A stretch of DNA of 64,000 nucleotides. It comes from JBBQNY01 sp038255255 (GTDB taxonomy: Bacteria > Pseudomonadota > Gammaproteobacteria > Xanthomonadales > Ahniellaceae). The notes beneath the pieces are model-generated. The model made no database searches. It worked only from the letters and a program-made list of their open reading frames with translations, and was not told the origin of the DNA. The position numbers were made by a program, and so were the translations under genes. The stretch covers positions 99,499 through 163,498 of the forward strand of contig JBBSLL010000003.1 in the NCBI GenBank assembly GCA_038255255.1. The letters run 5' to 3'. Shown one piece after another: positions 8,081 to 17,365 of the stretch (position 1 is the stretch's first letter; each line of letters opens with the position of its first letter).

Positions 8081-10552
8081 TTACGGCTCGTAGACCCCCA
8101 GGTAACGTGATGCCGCAGCCGCGTAGTCGGCACGACTCACCACCGCTGCCGGCTCGAAGCTGGCGTGGACCACCGGCTGCAGGTCGAAGGGACCCTGCGT
8201 AATCGAGAACCGGGCCGGCAGCAGGTTCATGTCGATCGCCAGCTGGACGTAGCCCCGCAGCGCCGGGGCGATGCTCGCGTCGTCGTCGAGCACGATGCGG
8301 AGTCCGTCGTACATCGCGCTCACCTCGCCGGTGTGGGCCCTGGCCTGTGCCTGCAGTCCAAGCCCCTGGATGAGCGTGTACGCCAATTCCTGTTTGGCCA
8401 CCGTGCCATCGCCGACAAAAGTGTTGCCGGTGGAGCGCACCACCCGGTCCGAGGTCTGGAACGTATCGCGCAACGCTCCACCCTGTAGGGATACGCCTTC
8501 CGCAAATGGATAGAGCGCCGAGGTATCCGGTACGTCCATGAAGCTCGCGCCGGCGAACGGATCGGACTGGCGCACGCCCGCGCCCATCATCTGGAAGTCC
8601 GAGAGTTCGCGCTTGCGCAGAGCGTCGTCCGGCCGGAAGCTGCCGCTGGCGTCAGCGTCGACCAGCCGGTTGCTCACGCCAAACTCGATGAATCCACGGG
8701 CCGGATGGCCGGCGAGGTCATTGAGCCCGCTGAATCCGTCAGTGCGCAGCTGCTTGACGTTGACCCGCACATTGCCGGGAACGCCGTAGCCGTTGGTGAC
8801 GCTGGCAGGATCGAGACTGGTTCCCGACACCGAGCCAACGCCCCGCACCGTCACGGTCCACACACCCGCGACGCCGGGTGCCGACGTCGCGATGTTCTGG
8901 CCAAGCACCGGCAAGGCGATCGACGAACCGTAACGCTTGCCGTTGGGATCGGTCAGCACGATGGCCACGGTGTTGGTGCCGACGTTGGCGCGCGCATTGA
9001 CCAGCGAAATGTCCGGGCCCACCGTGAACTGCTGCGATCCCGTCGGTCCCACCGGGCTGAAGGCGATGGTGTAGTCCACGGATGAGCCCGTCGAGACCCG
9101 TGCATTGGAATTGAAGACGCGCTGGCTGTTGACCGTGCGGCCGAAGTCGCCCGCGCCGAGCGAAGCCTGCACTGCCGCATGCGCATTGACGTAGCCCGCG
9201 CCTGCTTCCCACGGCTCACGCCCGGGAATGTTGGTCGCGGTGTCCTGCAGGATTTTCTTGACTTCGCGCCAGCTCAGCGAGGGATTGGCTTCGAGCATCA
9301 GCGCGACCACGCCCGAGATGTGGGGTGCCGACATCGACGTGCCGCTCTTGGCCGTGTAGTACGGCGCCACGCCCGGTCCGAGTGCCGCGATGTCTGCCTG
9401 CGCGGCGGTGGCGTCGAGCGGGCCCGCGGTGGATGCGCGCACCGAGTAGATGCCCACGCCAGGCGCGGTGACGGTCGGACGGTCTTCCCAGCGGAAGGCT
9501 TCGCCGTCGATCGTCACGTTGCCGCCGCGGCCGTTTTCACCGCGCGAGGAGAATCCTGCCAGGCGCCCCTGCTTGTCGCCGGCTGCGACCGTCACAACCC
9601 ATGGAGCCTTCTTGAAGTTGCCGGTGATGGTGCCTTCTCCCGGCCCGGAGTTGCCGGCGGAAAACACCACGACCACGCCGCGATCGGCCAGCGCCTTGGT
9701 GGCGATATTGGTCGGGTTGTCCGGATCGAAATCGCTCCCCGTGTCAGCAGTCTGGCCGAACGAGTTCGACACCACGCGGATGTTGTACTGCGCCTGGTTG
9801 GTCAGCGCGTAGTCGAATCCGCCCAGCGTGTCGAGGATGAAAAGCGCGGCGCCGGACCCGTAGCCGATGATGCCCGCGCCAGGCGCGACGCCTTCCTGCT
9901 GCAGCGATGACTGCGCGCCCGTGGCGCCGATGATGCCGGCCACGTGCGAGCCATGTCCGCCGAGGATATCGGTATTGGCAACGTTCTCCAGATACGTGAT
10001 AGGCGCCATCTCCTCGAACGCATTCAAGTTGGTCTGGGCCAGCACGTTCTGCTTCACATGCTGCGGGTACTTGATGTCGTTGTGGAGGCCGTCGACACCC
10101 GAGTCATTCACGAGCACGCCGATGCCACGGCCCGAGAATGGGAGACCCTGGCTGCGCATGTTCGGATCGGTGCGCAGCCGATCCACACCCGTGAGGGCGG
10201 TGGCTTCGCGATTCTCGTAGGACAGCGCGGCATTGAGAAATACCGAGCGTACGTCCTGCATGTCGAGCAACGCCTGCACCTGCGCGGGCGTGGCGCGCGC
10301 ACCGGCTATCGGAAGTGCGCGCATCGTCACGCCCTCGAGCCCGAGGGCGCGCAGCCTTTGCAATTGGGCGTCGGTCACGGGGCCCTGTCCCTCGAAGCTC
10401 ACGATGACTTGCAGTTCCTCGTTCGCGGCTGTGACGGGCAGCAGTGCCTCGAGCGCAGTGTCGAGACGCCGCGCTTCGGCAAACATCGGGGTCGCAAAGA
10501 TGGCCGCGGCGAGCAGGCCGGCCTTGAGGCGAAGGGGGGATGTACGGAACAT
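8081..10552 (-). CDS. Secreted subtilisin-like serine protease (S8) with C-terminal SLH-like repeats, paralog of 933-3425
   Basis: An 823-residue exported protease with an N-terminal signal peptide (cleavage probably near AEA, residues 25-27). The S8 triad is intact: Asp150 (NDSGVDG), His200 (GGHGSHVAG), Ser406 (GTSMSAPHISG), with Asn301 (SAGNSG). Residues 30-125 match the pro-region of the other protease (ELQVIVSF, ALPIAGARATP). The C-terminal third has SLH-like segments, for example SFRPDDALRKRELSDFQ and FEPAAVVSRADYAAAASRYL. It shares most landmarks with 933-3425 (APITYLE, GYGSGA, EANP) and is clearly paralogous. GGGAG lies eight bases before the ATG. A perfect terminator follows. Confidence 0.93.
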   Translation of the reverse strand: MFRTSPLRLKAGLLAAAIFATPMFAEARRLDTALEALLPVTAANEELQVIVSFEGQGPVTDAQLQRLRALGLEGVTMRALPIAGARATPAQVQALLDMQDVRSVFLNAALSYENREATALTGVDRLRTDPNMRSQGLPFSGRGIGVLVNDSGVDGLHNDIKYPQHVKQNVLAQTNLNAFEEMAPITYLENVANTDILGGHGSHVAGIIGATGAQSSLQQEGVAPGAGIIGYGSGAALFILDTLGGFDYALTNQAQYNIRVVSNSFGQTADTGSDFDPDNPTNIATKALADRGVVVVFSAGNSGPGEGTITGNFKKAPWVVTVAAGDKQGRLAGFSSRGENGRGGNVTIDGEAFRWEDRPTVTAPGVGIYSVRASTAGPLDATAAQADIAALGPGVAPYYTAKSGTSMSAPHISGVVALMLEANPSLSWREVKKILQDTATNIPGREPWEAGAGYVNAHAAVQASLGAGDFGRTVNSQRVFNSNARVSTGSSVDYTIAFSPVGPTGSQQFTVGPDISLVNARANVGTNTVAIVLTDPNGKRYGSSIALPVLGQNIATSAPGVAGVWTVTVRGVGSVSGTSLDPASVTNGYGVPGNVRVNVKQLRTDGFSGLNDLAGHPARGFIEFGVSNRLVDADASGSFRPDDALRKRELSDFQMMGAGVRQSDPFAGASFMDVPDTSALYPFAEGVSLQGGALRDTFQTSDRVVRSTGNTFVGDGTVAKQELAYTLIQGLGLQAQARAHTGEVSAMYDGLRIVLDDDASIAPALRGYVQLAIDMNLLPARFSITQGPFDLQPVVHASFEPAAVVSRADYAAAASRYLGVYEP

Positions 10553-10702
10553 GGCGTGTGCTCCCGCTGGGGAAAAGGTGTCCCAGCATCGGCCCGGCGA
10601 TGGCGCGCGGATATGCGGAGGAACCCCGAAAAAAGCCGGGGAGATTTCCCTATATCGAGCCGCGCAATCCAGGGCCGGAGGCAGGAGCCCTCACAGGGAG
10701 GG

Positions 10703-11068
10703 TCAGCGGGTCATCCAGAAGAACGGCCAGGCGCTGATCGCGAGTGCGGCGGCGATGGCGAGCATCAACAACAGCGTCGTGCCGGGACGGGCCAGAAGCG
10801 CTGCAATGAGCGAGGGTGCAGTCCCGTCCCGTTGCGCGGCGTCGCGTTCCTTCCGTACACGCTCCGCACGTTCGGCCTGGTAGACGTCGATGACCCGCTT
10901 GGCCGGGTCGCGTTGCGTACTGTCCTTCAACCAGATGGCACCCGCGGAGATACCGAAGGGACTGGGTTGCGTCTCGTACGTTTCGAAGCCGTGCTGTTCG
11001 AGCAAGGCACGCACGTCGTCCGCCTCGTCATCAGGCACATGGCGCAGGTTGAAGATCAGGGTCGGCAT
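10703..11068 (-). CDS. DUF6164-like protein with C-terminal membrane anchor
   Basis: A 121-residue protein. The N-terminal domain (1-65) has the pattern MPTLIFNLRHVPDDEADDVR and SPFGISAGAIWLKD, which I associate with DUF6164 (a small ferredoxin-like fold domain). A charged linker and a single C-terminal transmembrane helix (about 92-117, TLLLMLAIAAALAISAWPFF) follow, leaving a very short tail. The body is expected to face the cytoplasm. It begins 12 bases after the preceding stop at 11081, so it is probably the last gene of the long minus-strand operon. Function unknown. Confidence 0.65.
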   Translation of the reverse strand: MPTLIFNLRHVPDDEADDVRALLEQHGFETYETQPSPFGISAGAIWLKDSTQRDPAKRVIDVYQAERAERVRKERDAAQRDGTAPSLIAALLARPGTTLLLMLAIAAALAISAWPFFWMTR

Positions 11069-11080
11069 GCGGGACCGATC

Positions 11081-12898
11081 TTACCTTCGCGCAACCGGAA
11101 TCGACGCGCGCTCGACCCCCCACATCAGGGCGGTGGCAGCCAGCCAGGCCAGGAACCACGGCCATCGGGGTTGGCTCAGCGTGGTTTGGGAAGGCCTCAC
11201 GGAGGGCGCGGCGCGCGCCGCCAGCTGCAAAGTTGCCTCACGATCTTCATACGCGAACAATCCCGGCGCATCGTCGCGTGCGCGAACGTGGAAAGGTTCG
11301 CTCACGTCGCCGGCGATGACCTGGTGCCATCCCGCGACACGCGGCCAGAACGCGGCGCATTTCGAACGGATAGAGTTCTCCGACGTGCCCGAGCGGCCCG
11401 TGCGGGCCGTGCCGTCGGCCGGCTGCTGCGCCGCGCTGCGCAGTAGCGTGAACCTTTGCCCATCCGGAGCCTTCACCAGCGCACCTTCGTCGATATCGCA
11501 GACAAACCGTCGCTCGCCTACGCGCGCCAGACCTTGGTCCAGGCGGGGGGCGGATGCGGCGGAACGCGCCCGTGCCAACGCGGTAAAGGCGTGGCTCCAC
11601 AGTGCGCCGTGCGCCGCGGCGTCGCCGCGCAGGGCGAGTCGATAGGAGTCGCTCGCCCACCACAAGCCCATCCGCCCGCGGCCCTCCAGTCGATAGACGC
11701 CGGTCACCGCACCGTCGCGCGGATCTTCGAAGAGTCGTGTGTCAGGCGCGCTGATCGCGGGAATGGTCGGACGCAACGTGAGCACCGATGCCACTGCGTC
11801 GGCACGCTCCCGGGTCGCGCGTGGTTGCGGCGCCGGTGAGGGACCCGCGCCGAACCCCCAAAGTCGGAGTTTGTGGCGATCGGAGTCATCCAGCGGGCCA
11901 GTGATGCGCAACAACACGCCGCTTCCGGCCCGCGCAGCTTCCACCAGTGCGCGATTGCCCGCGTCGCCCAGCGCACGCCAAGCCCGCTCATCGAGTACCA
12001 CGAGGTCAATGCCCGCAAAGCGCTGCCCGCGATCGCTTGAATCAGGCGCGGTCAGTCTGTTGACCGCGCCGAGCGTGACCTCGCTTCGAACGTCGAGCCC
12101 TGTGTCGAGCATCCAGCGGCGCAGGTATTTGAGTTCCGGGCCTGGCGCTCCCGCCAGCAACAGCACGCGCATGCGATCGCCTGGCGTCACCAGCACGGGC
12201 ACGATCGTGTCGGGTTTCAACTGCTGCGCTGCACGTCCGATCCGCAGGCTGTACTCCGCAGGCCCGGCCGCGCGCGGATGAGCGAGCAGCCTGAAGTTGC
12301 CCGCTGCGTCGGCATTGGCGCTTGCCACAGCAACTCCCGCCGGATCGATCAGCTGCACGAGCGCACCGGGCAGGCCTTCGAGCCTGCCACCGACGCGCCA
12401 CCTCGCACCCTGCACGGCTTTGCCCGGCGCGTGGAGTTCAACGAGGCCAACTGGCGGAGGCGACGGATGAAACTCCACAACCACGGAATGCGCCGCGTCC
12501 CGATCGCGGGCAACGAGCCCGGCACCAGTAACGCGGATGCGTCGGGCATCCGGGTAGCGACGCAACCCACTGGCGAGATCCGCAACCCTTTCGGCATCAG
12601 CATTGGCCGGCGCTTCGGGCAGCAGCAGGATTCGCTCCGCACGTGGCGTGTCCGCCGAACCCGCCACCCCGCCAGTCCGGATCTCCACCGTTTCCGCGGC
12701 GATACGCGTCGAGGGCGGCAACAGCACATAGCGGAGTGTTGCCGCGGACGCGACGTGGAGTGCCGCCAGGATTGCGAACCAGGCGATCACCGCGGAGCTG
12801 CGTGCCGCGTGGTCCCTGCGCAACCGGGGCAACGTGCACGACAGCGCGATCACGACGCCAAGCGTGAGCAGTGCCGTGACCAGGCTTGACGTGCTCAT
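11081..12898 (-). CDS. Large membrane-anchored protein of the MoxR/BatA operon, function unknown
   Basis: A 605-residue protein starting at ATG 12898, with GAGGTGG just upstream and ten bases from the previous stop. Two N-terminal transmembrane helices (about 5-22 and 33-57) and one near the C-terminus (WPWFLAWLAATALMWG) bracket a long soluble region. That region has a beta-sandwich-like part (EYSLRIG) and a segment with MRVLLLAGAPGPELKYLRRW and DLVVLDERAW, reminiscent of class I glutamine amidotransferase-like domains found in such operons. The N-terminal extension to 13180 overlaps the previous gene in another frame and is rejected. Partner proteins are probably the BatA-like and MoxR products. 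Confidence 0.75.
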   Translation of the reverse strand: MSTSSLVTALLTLGVVIALSCTLPRLRRDHAARSSAVIAWFAILAALHVASAATLRYVLLPPSTRIAAETVEIRTGGVAGSADTPRAERILLLPEAPANADAERVADLASGLRRYPDARRIRVTGAGLVARDRDAAHSVVVEFHPSPPPVGLVELHAPGKAVQGARWRVGGRLEGLPGALVQLIDPAGVAVASANADAAGNFRLLAHPRAAGPAEYSLRIGRAAQQLKPDTIVPVLVTPGDRMRVLLLAGAPGPELKYLRRWMLDTGLDVRSEVTLGAVNRLTAPDSSDRGQRFAGIDLVVLDERAWRALGDAGNRALVEAARAGSGVLLRITGPLDDSDRHKLRLWGFGAGPSPAPQPRATRERADAVASVLTLRPTIPAISAPDTRLFEDPRDGAVTGVYRLEGRGRMGLWWASDSYRLALRGDAAAHGALWSHAFTALARARSAASAPRLDQGLARVGERRFVCDIDEGALVKAPDGQRFTLLRSAAQQPADGTARTGRSGTSENSIRSKCAAFWPRVAGWHQVIAGDVSEPFHVRARDDAPGLFAYEDREATLQLAARAAPSVRPSQTTLSQPRWPWFLAWLAATALMWGVERASIPVARR

Positions 12899-12908
12899 CG
12901 GAACCACC

Positions 12909-15149
12909 TCAGTGCCGCCGCTCGCGTGCCAGGGCATCGAGATACGCCCGCTGATCGGGGGAGACGGGTTCGCGGCGCCGAACCCCGGCGACAGGCTGGG
13001 GCAGCAAGACCCACAAGCTGGCGCGGAGCCTTTCTCTACAGGCTGCGCAGTCCGGATCGACCCGCACGCCGTCGATGGCGGCAATGGCGTCCAGTACCTG
13101 CGTCGACTGTTCCCGGCCCGACAGCCACGACTCGGCATCGGACAGCACTGACGCGAGTCCCGCATCGCCTGCGTCGTCAACCTCTGGGCCCAGCGCCGAC
13201 CACAGCGCCGCCAATGCCACCTCCCGCGGTGGTGCAGCCTCGAGCGCGTCTTCCCGATCCCGCAATCCGTCGCGCTTGCCGGTCAGTCGCCGTGACGGGT
13301 CTACGGGGGGAATCTCGCTACCGACCTTGGCGAGGTAGATGCGATCGGCCTGCTGCACCTTCTTGATGAACTCGAGCGCGCGGTTCTCGAATGGCAGCGC
13401 GCGCTGCGGAAAGCCCTGGCGCAGATGCAACTCGGCCTGCCACATCTCCCCCAGCGCCGCGCGCAGCAATTTCTGGGTGACGGGATCGAGGAGCGTGGCC
13501 GCTTCCGGAATATCGTGCGTGTGCCCGAATTCTTCGGTGACTGATGCAGAGTCGCCGAACGCCGGTGCGGCGCCTTGCGGTCCCTCATCGTGCACGTCCT
13601 CCGCGGCCTCGTGCGGCGCGGATGCGGACGCTTCGGGCGAGTCCGTTTCGCGGTCCTGCGCGTGCACGTGGGCGTCCGCGAACAGGGAGGTCGACGGTTC
13701 ATTTTCCGGATCGGAATCAGCGTGCGGTGACTCTTGTCCGGGCAGATGCGGGGCTTCGCCGCCCTCCTCCCCGAGAAACTGGCCGTATCGCAATCTCAAC
13801 AGGCGCTGGTCCACGCCGATGGCGTCCGAGCGCGCGACGAAGTCGTCCGGCGCCAGCCTGCCGCGCTCGGCAAGCAAGGCCTCGCTGTCGATGATGATCT
13901 GCCGCTGGCTCCTGAAGTACGCAGGCAGGATGCGCTGCACGAGTCCCTCCATGCTGCTGAGGTCATTGCTCGGTGGCAATGGCCAACGCAGGATCGCGCT
14001 GGCGCTGCGCGCGGTCTGTGCGCGTGGACGTCGGCCGTCGTCCACATGCAGCTGCGCGATCAGGTCGTCGCCAGGCTGCATGCCGAGTGCCGCCAGATCG
14101 AGTGATGCAGCGAAGCGGCGCTTGCGCGCAGGACCCGACCCCGCAATCTGCAGCGTCTGCGATCGCACGCCGATGTTCTCGCCGCTGCCCTGCGCGAGCG
14201 TCACCACCAGTTTCGCCCCGGCGATGCCGTAGTCGTCGCTTGCCTCGAATTCCAACTCGAATCGGCGTTGGCCCGATGACGCGAGGTTGAGCGTGCGCTT
14301 CGGCAGCAGCAGCCGCACGCGTGGCGGAGTGTCCGGCACCGCCTCGATCCGGTGCAGGCGGGGATCGAGCCGTCTCCCCTTGGCCTCCACACGGACCAGC
14401 AACGAACGATCGAGCGTCATCCGGCCGTGCCATGCACCCTCCGCGAGTGCGAACGGCACGGCAGGTCCTCCGCGGGGGACGAGCGCAACGGAATCGACGG
14501 TCGGCGCAACGCGCAGCGACCAGCGCAACACCGATCCGGTCGGAGCACGCGTGCCGATGGTCTGCACGTTTCGCTCGGGCAGTCCGGTGTACGCGGGCGG
14601 GCGGATGGTGAGCTGCACGGACGCGACGCGCGGAGTCTCCGGGCTTGCCACACTCGACTCCCCCGTTGCTCGGGTGTCCGACGCGGTGATCTGGCTTGCG
14701 GGCAGCGTGTCCAGCCGCAGCACCAGCAGGCTCGCGACTGCAAGGAGATAGGAGATCGCGAGAAATTTCCACGGCCACGGGCGGCGCAGGTCCGGCTGCT
14801 CCATGCGGGAAAAAATCCGGCGCACCCGATCTGCCTGCAGTCGCCGCAGATTTTCGACAGCGGGCTTGTCGTCGACGAGCAATGCACTGCTGTCTTCCAG
14901 CTGCGGGCTGGCGCCGTCGAGCGTGCGCGTCAACCAGGCGGTGTCGAGCGGGCGCGTTCGCCAGTACGCATGGAACAGCAACAACACAACGGTCGACAGG
15001 ACGACGACCAGCGCCGCCGATACACCGGCAAGATGCCAGGACGCCATGCCGAGAATTGCTGTCCACGCAGCGCCAACCGCGCCAACGATGGCCCACTCGC
15101 GTAGGCGCGCCGCGTGCAGCAACGACTGCACGGAATCGTGACGTTTCAT
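12909..15149 (-). CDS. Large membrane protein, DUF4175-like, of the MoxR/BatA operon
   Basis: A 746-residue protein starting at the ATG that overlaps the previous stop (ATGA, 15146-15149). Two or three N-terminal transmembrane helices (about 20-70 and 125-145) anchor a long beta-rich and helical region. That region contains TPPRVRLLLPKRTLNLASSG and DDYGIAGAKLVV, a pattern I know from DUF4175-type proteins in MoxR operons. An acidic, His-containing low-complexity stretch (about 480-570) separates it from a helical C-terminus with a CAACRERL cysteine pair. No catalytic motif is recognised. It is translationally coupled to the BatA-like gene, so it probably belongs to one envelope complex with it. 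Confidence 0.72.
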   Translation of the reverse strand: MKRHDSVQSLLHAARLREWAIVGAVGAAWTAILGMASWHLAGVSAALVVVLSTVVLLLFHAYWRTRPLDTAWLTRTLDGASPQLEDSSALLVDDKPAVENLRRLQADRVRRIFSRMEQPDLRRPWPWKFLAISYLLAVASLLVLRLDTLPASQITASDTRATGESSVASPETPRVASVQLTIRPPAYTGLPERNVQTIGTRAPTGSVLRWSLRVAPTVDSVALVPRGGPAVPFALAEGAWHGRMTLDRSLLVRVEAKGRRLDPRLHRIEAVPDTPPRVRLLLPKRTLNLASSGQRRFELEFEASDDYGIAGAKLVVTLAQGSGENIGVRSQTLQIAGSGPARKRRFAASLDLAALGMQPGDDLIAQLHVDDGRRPRAQTARSASAILRWPLPPSNDLSSMEGLVQRILPAYFRSQRQIIIDSEALLAERGRLAPDDFVARSDAIGVDQRLLRLRYGQFLGEEGGEAPHLPGQESPHADSDPENEPSTSLFADAHVHAQDRETDSPEASASAPHEAAEDVHDEGPQGAAPAFGDSASVTEEFGHTHDIPEAATLLDPVTQKLLRAALGEMWQAELHLRQGFPQRALPFENRALEFIKKVQQADRIYLAKVGSEIPPVDPSRRLTGKRDGLRDREDALEAAPPREVALAALWSALGPEVDDAGDAGLASVLSDAESWLSGREQSTQVLDAIAAIDGVRVDPDCAACRERLRASLWVLLPQPVAGVRRREPVSPDQRAYLDALARERRH

Positions 15150-16351
15150 GCCGACCGCCAACGTCGCGCCGCAGTGCCGGCGATTCGCTCGATCACGAAG
15201 CCAACGGCAATCAACCACACCAGCCACGTCTCCATATCGAGGTCCCGCCGCAGAGGAACGGTCATCCGGCGGACTGACGGGTTCCTGATCGGCGCGACGT
15301 CCTTCGCCAGGGCACGCGCCGGTGAAACACCCGGCGGATGCAGCATCTCCCGGAGCGCCGATGCGAAGGAACCGTCGAGAACGCCAGGCAGCGCTGCCGG
15401 ATCAAGAGCTGCCTCGAGGCGCACCACGCGTCCGCGTCCGGACCGGACGGTACGCGCGAGCGCCCTGCCATCGTCGTCCCGCCACGCCACTGCCGACGAA
15501 GCAAAGGACACTCTCGTGTTGGTGCGCGGCTCGACCAGGATCGTGCCGCCAGCGAGCACCCAATCAATCACCTCGCGAGGCAGGTCGCCCGAGCGCAGCC
15601 ACACGAGGGCGCCGCGGCGGTCGGCCGGAAGATTTGCGGAGCTCGACACGTCGGGAAGCGCCTGCCCCTGCATGGGCTTCGCAGCGGGAGCGGAGTGCCC
15701 GATGGCCCATGCCCGCCACGCCGCGCGCAAATAGATGAGCGCACTCTCGCGATCCGCATCGAAGCGCACGGCAAAAGGCACTCGCGCCGCTCCGCGCGGA
15801 ACCGACACGTTTGCCGCGCCCGGCGCGACACGCCAGCGGACCGGGCGGGCCAGTTCGATCGAAGCCCCGTCGAGCCCCGCCAACTCGCGCGGCACCCAGA
15901 CAGTCAGCGGTGCGGCAGCGGGCAGGCGCGCGTCCAGTTCCCTCAACAAACTGCCGATCGGCGCCCCCGGTTGCGGCGCGGGCTGGTCCAGCCGGGGCAA
16001 GCCGGGTGACAGCCAACGACGTTCATCGACGCTGTCCTTCGCCGGCAGTGGCACGGCCGCGGGGCTCACGCCAGGGACGACCACCGTCCACGCACGACTT
16101 CGCATCCCTCCCGTCCACACAGGCCCCGCAAGCAACAACGCAATCGCCGTCACCAACGCGAGCCGCACGAGCAGCAGACCGTGTTCGACCAGGCGCAGGC
16201 GTCGACGCGGCCGGGCATGTGCAGCAAGCCAGCGCAAGGCGGCGAAGTCGACGGTACGGTATTCCGATCGCCTTGCGAGATGCAGCAGCAGCGGAACCAG
16301 CAGCGCGCCGAGCGCCAGCAAACCAATCGGGAACACGAACGTGAGATTCAT
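15146..16351 (-). CDS. BatA-domain membrane protein (aerotolerance-type)
   Basis: A 401-residue protein. The N-terminus carries the BatA (aerotolerance regulator N-terminal) double-helix domain: a first transmembrane helix (FPIGLLALGALLVPLLLHL), a basic RRSEYR loop followed by VDFAALRWL, and a second helix near 60-80. A periplasmic region follows, then a C-terminal transmembrane helix (WLVWLIAVGFVIERI). No von Willebrand A domain is visible. It overlaps the DUF58 gene by four bases (ATGA at 16348-16351) and the next gene by four bases, so the three are translationally coupled. Such proteins accompany MoxR ATPases and DUF58 proteins in envelope-stress operons. Confidence 0.85.
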   Translation of the reverse strand: MNLTFVFPIGLLALGALLVPLLLHLARRSEYRTVDFAALRWLAAHARPRRRLRLVEHGLLLVRLALVTAIALLLAGPVWTGGMRSRAWTVVVPGVSPAAVPLPAKDSVDERRWLSPGLPRLDQPAPQPGAPIGSLLRELDARLPAAAPLTVWVPRELAGLDGASIELARPVRWRVAPGAANVSVPRGAARVPFAVRFDADRESALIYLRAAWRAWAIGHSAPAAKPMQGQALPDVSSSANLPADRRGALVWLRSGDLPREVIDWVLAGGTILVEPRTNTRVSFASSAVAWRDDDGRALARTVRSGRGRVVRLEAALDPAALPGVLDGSFASALREMLHPPGVSPARALAKDVAPIRNPSVRRMTVPLRRDLDMETWLVWLIAVGFVIERIAGTAARRWRSA

Positions 16352-17244
16352 GCCGGCGCTTGCCGCGACCCGAGCAGGATGTGCAGCGGCTCGTCGACCG
16401 GCTGGTCCAGGAAATACTCAGCACTTCGCACCCCGGCAGCGGCGAGCCTTGCGCGCAGGCCCTCGCGCGCATTCGCGAATGCATCGATGAATGCAGCGCG
16501 CGATGCCGGGGCGTCCGTGAGGATCTCCACAGATGACTCGGGATCGCGGAAGCGCTGGCCGCCAGCGAACGGGAAATCGCGTTCCTCCTGAGTGAGCGTG
16601 ACAATGCTGACCACGTCGCGGCCTGCCAGCGCGAGGCGCTCCAGGAACGCCACGCAACCCTCGTCGAAGTGGTCGCCGATCATCAGCACCAGGTCGCCCG
16701 CACGAATGTGTTCCCAGAGCGGGCGCAGGACGGGCTCTGCCGGCCACTTGCCGGCGGCCTGGGCATTCGCCGCCGCGAGCGCGCAGCGATCCCGATGCCG
16801 TCCGCCGGTGCCGAGCGATGTGAGCGCGACGGAATCTTCGCCGATCAGCACGGTGCCGAAGGCGTCGCCCTGACGCAGGGCTATTTCAATTACGCAGAGC
16901 GCCATGATCCGCGCGGCATCGAGCCGACTCCATCCCGGGCGCGCGACATCGGCCTGTCCCATCGACGCCGACGTGTCGAGGAGCAACCACACGCGCAGCG
17001 GACTGTCGCGGTCGGCCTCGCGAACGAAGTACCGATCCGACCGGGCAAACAGCTTCCAGTCGATGCGACGGGGCTCATCCCCTTGCTCGTATGCGCGGTA
17101 CTGGGCGAACTCGAGCCCTGCGCCGCGGCTTCGACTCGGGTGCTGCCCCACTCCGGGCGCGAGCGTGACACCTCGGGAAGACAGGCGCAGGGCACGCACC
17201 CGCGCCAGCACATCCGGAGGAATCCCAGGCTGGACGCTCTTCAT
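16348..17244 (-). CDS. DUF58 domain protein (vWA-like)
   Basis: A 298-residue soluble protein. The DUF58 core block YRAYEQGDEPRRIDWKLFAR (about 50-69) is followed by WLLLDTSASMG, a von Willebrand A-type metal-site motif (DxSxS). The C-terminal part keeps the vWA fold pattern (LVLMIGDHFDEG, DVVSIVTLTQEERDFPF). DUF58 proteins are regular partners of MoxR AAA+ ATPases and act as vWA-type adaptors. Here the gene lies 121 bases downstream of moxR and overlaps the BatA-like gene. The start at 17244 is the first ATG of the family-like sequence. Confidence 0.9.
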   Translation of the reverse strand: MKSVQPGIPPDVLARVRALRLSSRGVTLAPGVGQHPSRSRGAGLEFAQYRAYEQGDEPRRIDWKLFARSDRYFVREADRDSPLRVWLLLDTSASMGQADVARPGWSRLDAARIMALCVIEIALRQGDAFGTVLIGEDSVALTSLGTGGRHRDRCALAAANAQAAGKWPAEPVLRPLWEHIRAGDLVLMIGDHFDEGCVAFLERLALAGRDVVSIVTLTQEERDFPFAGGQRFRDPESSVEILTDAPASRAAFIDAFANAREGLRARLAAAGVRSAEYFLDQPVDEPLHILLGSRQAPA

Positions 17245-17365
17245 GTGTTCGTGGAGCTGAATTGATGAGGCATGCTGCGCGCGTCCACGGGTCGAGCGGT
17301 GGCGCTGGATACCGGGACGGTGCAGCCCGCCACACTATTCGCATGCATGCGGGCGGGTTCGATGT

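Noticed and set aside
10622..10640. CCCCG...CGGGG hairpin between DUF6164-like and the S8 protease
   Set aside because: The stem is only five pairs and the T-run lies in the loop on the minus strand, so I did not call a terminator.
12899..13180. Extension of the 11081-12898 gene
   Set aside because: It lies within the DUF4175-like coding sequence in another frame, while the ATG at 12898 has GAGGTGG upstream.
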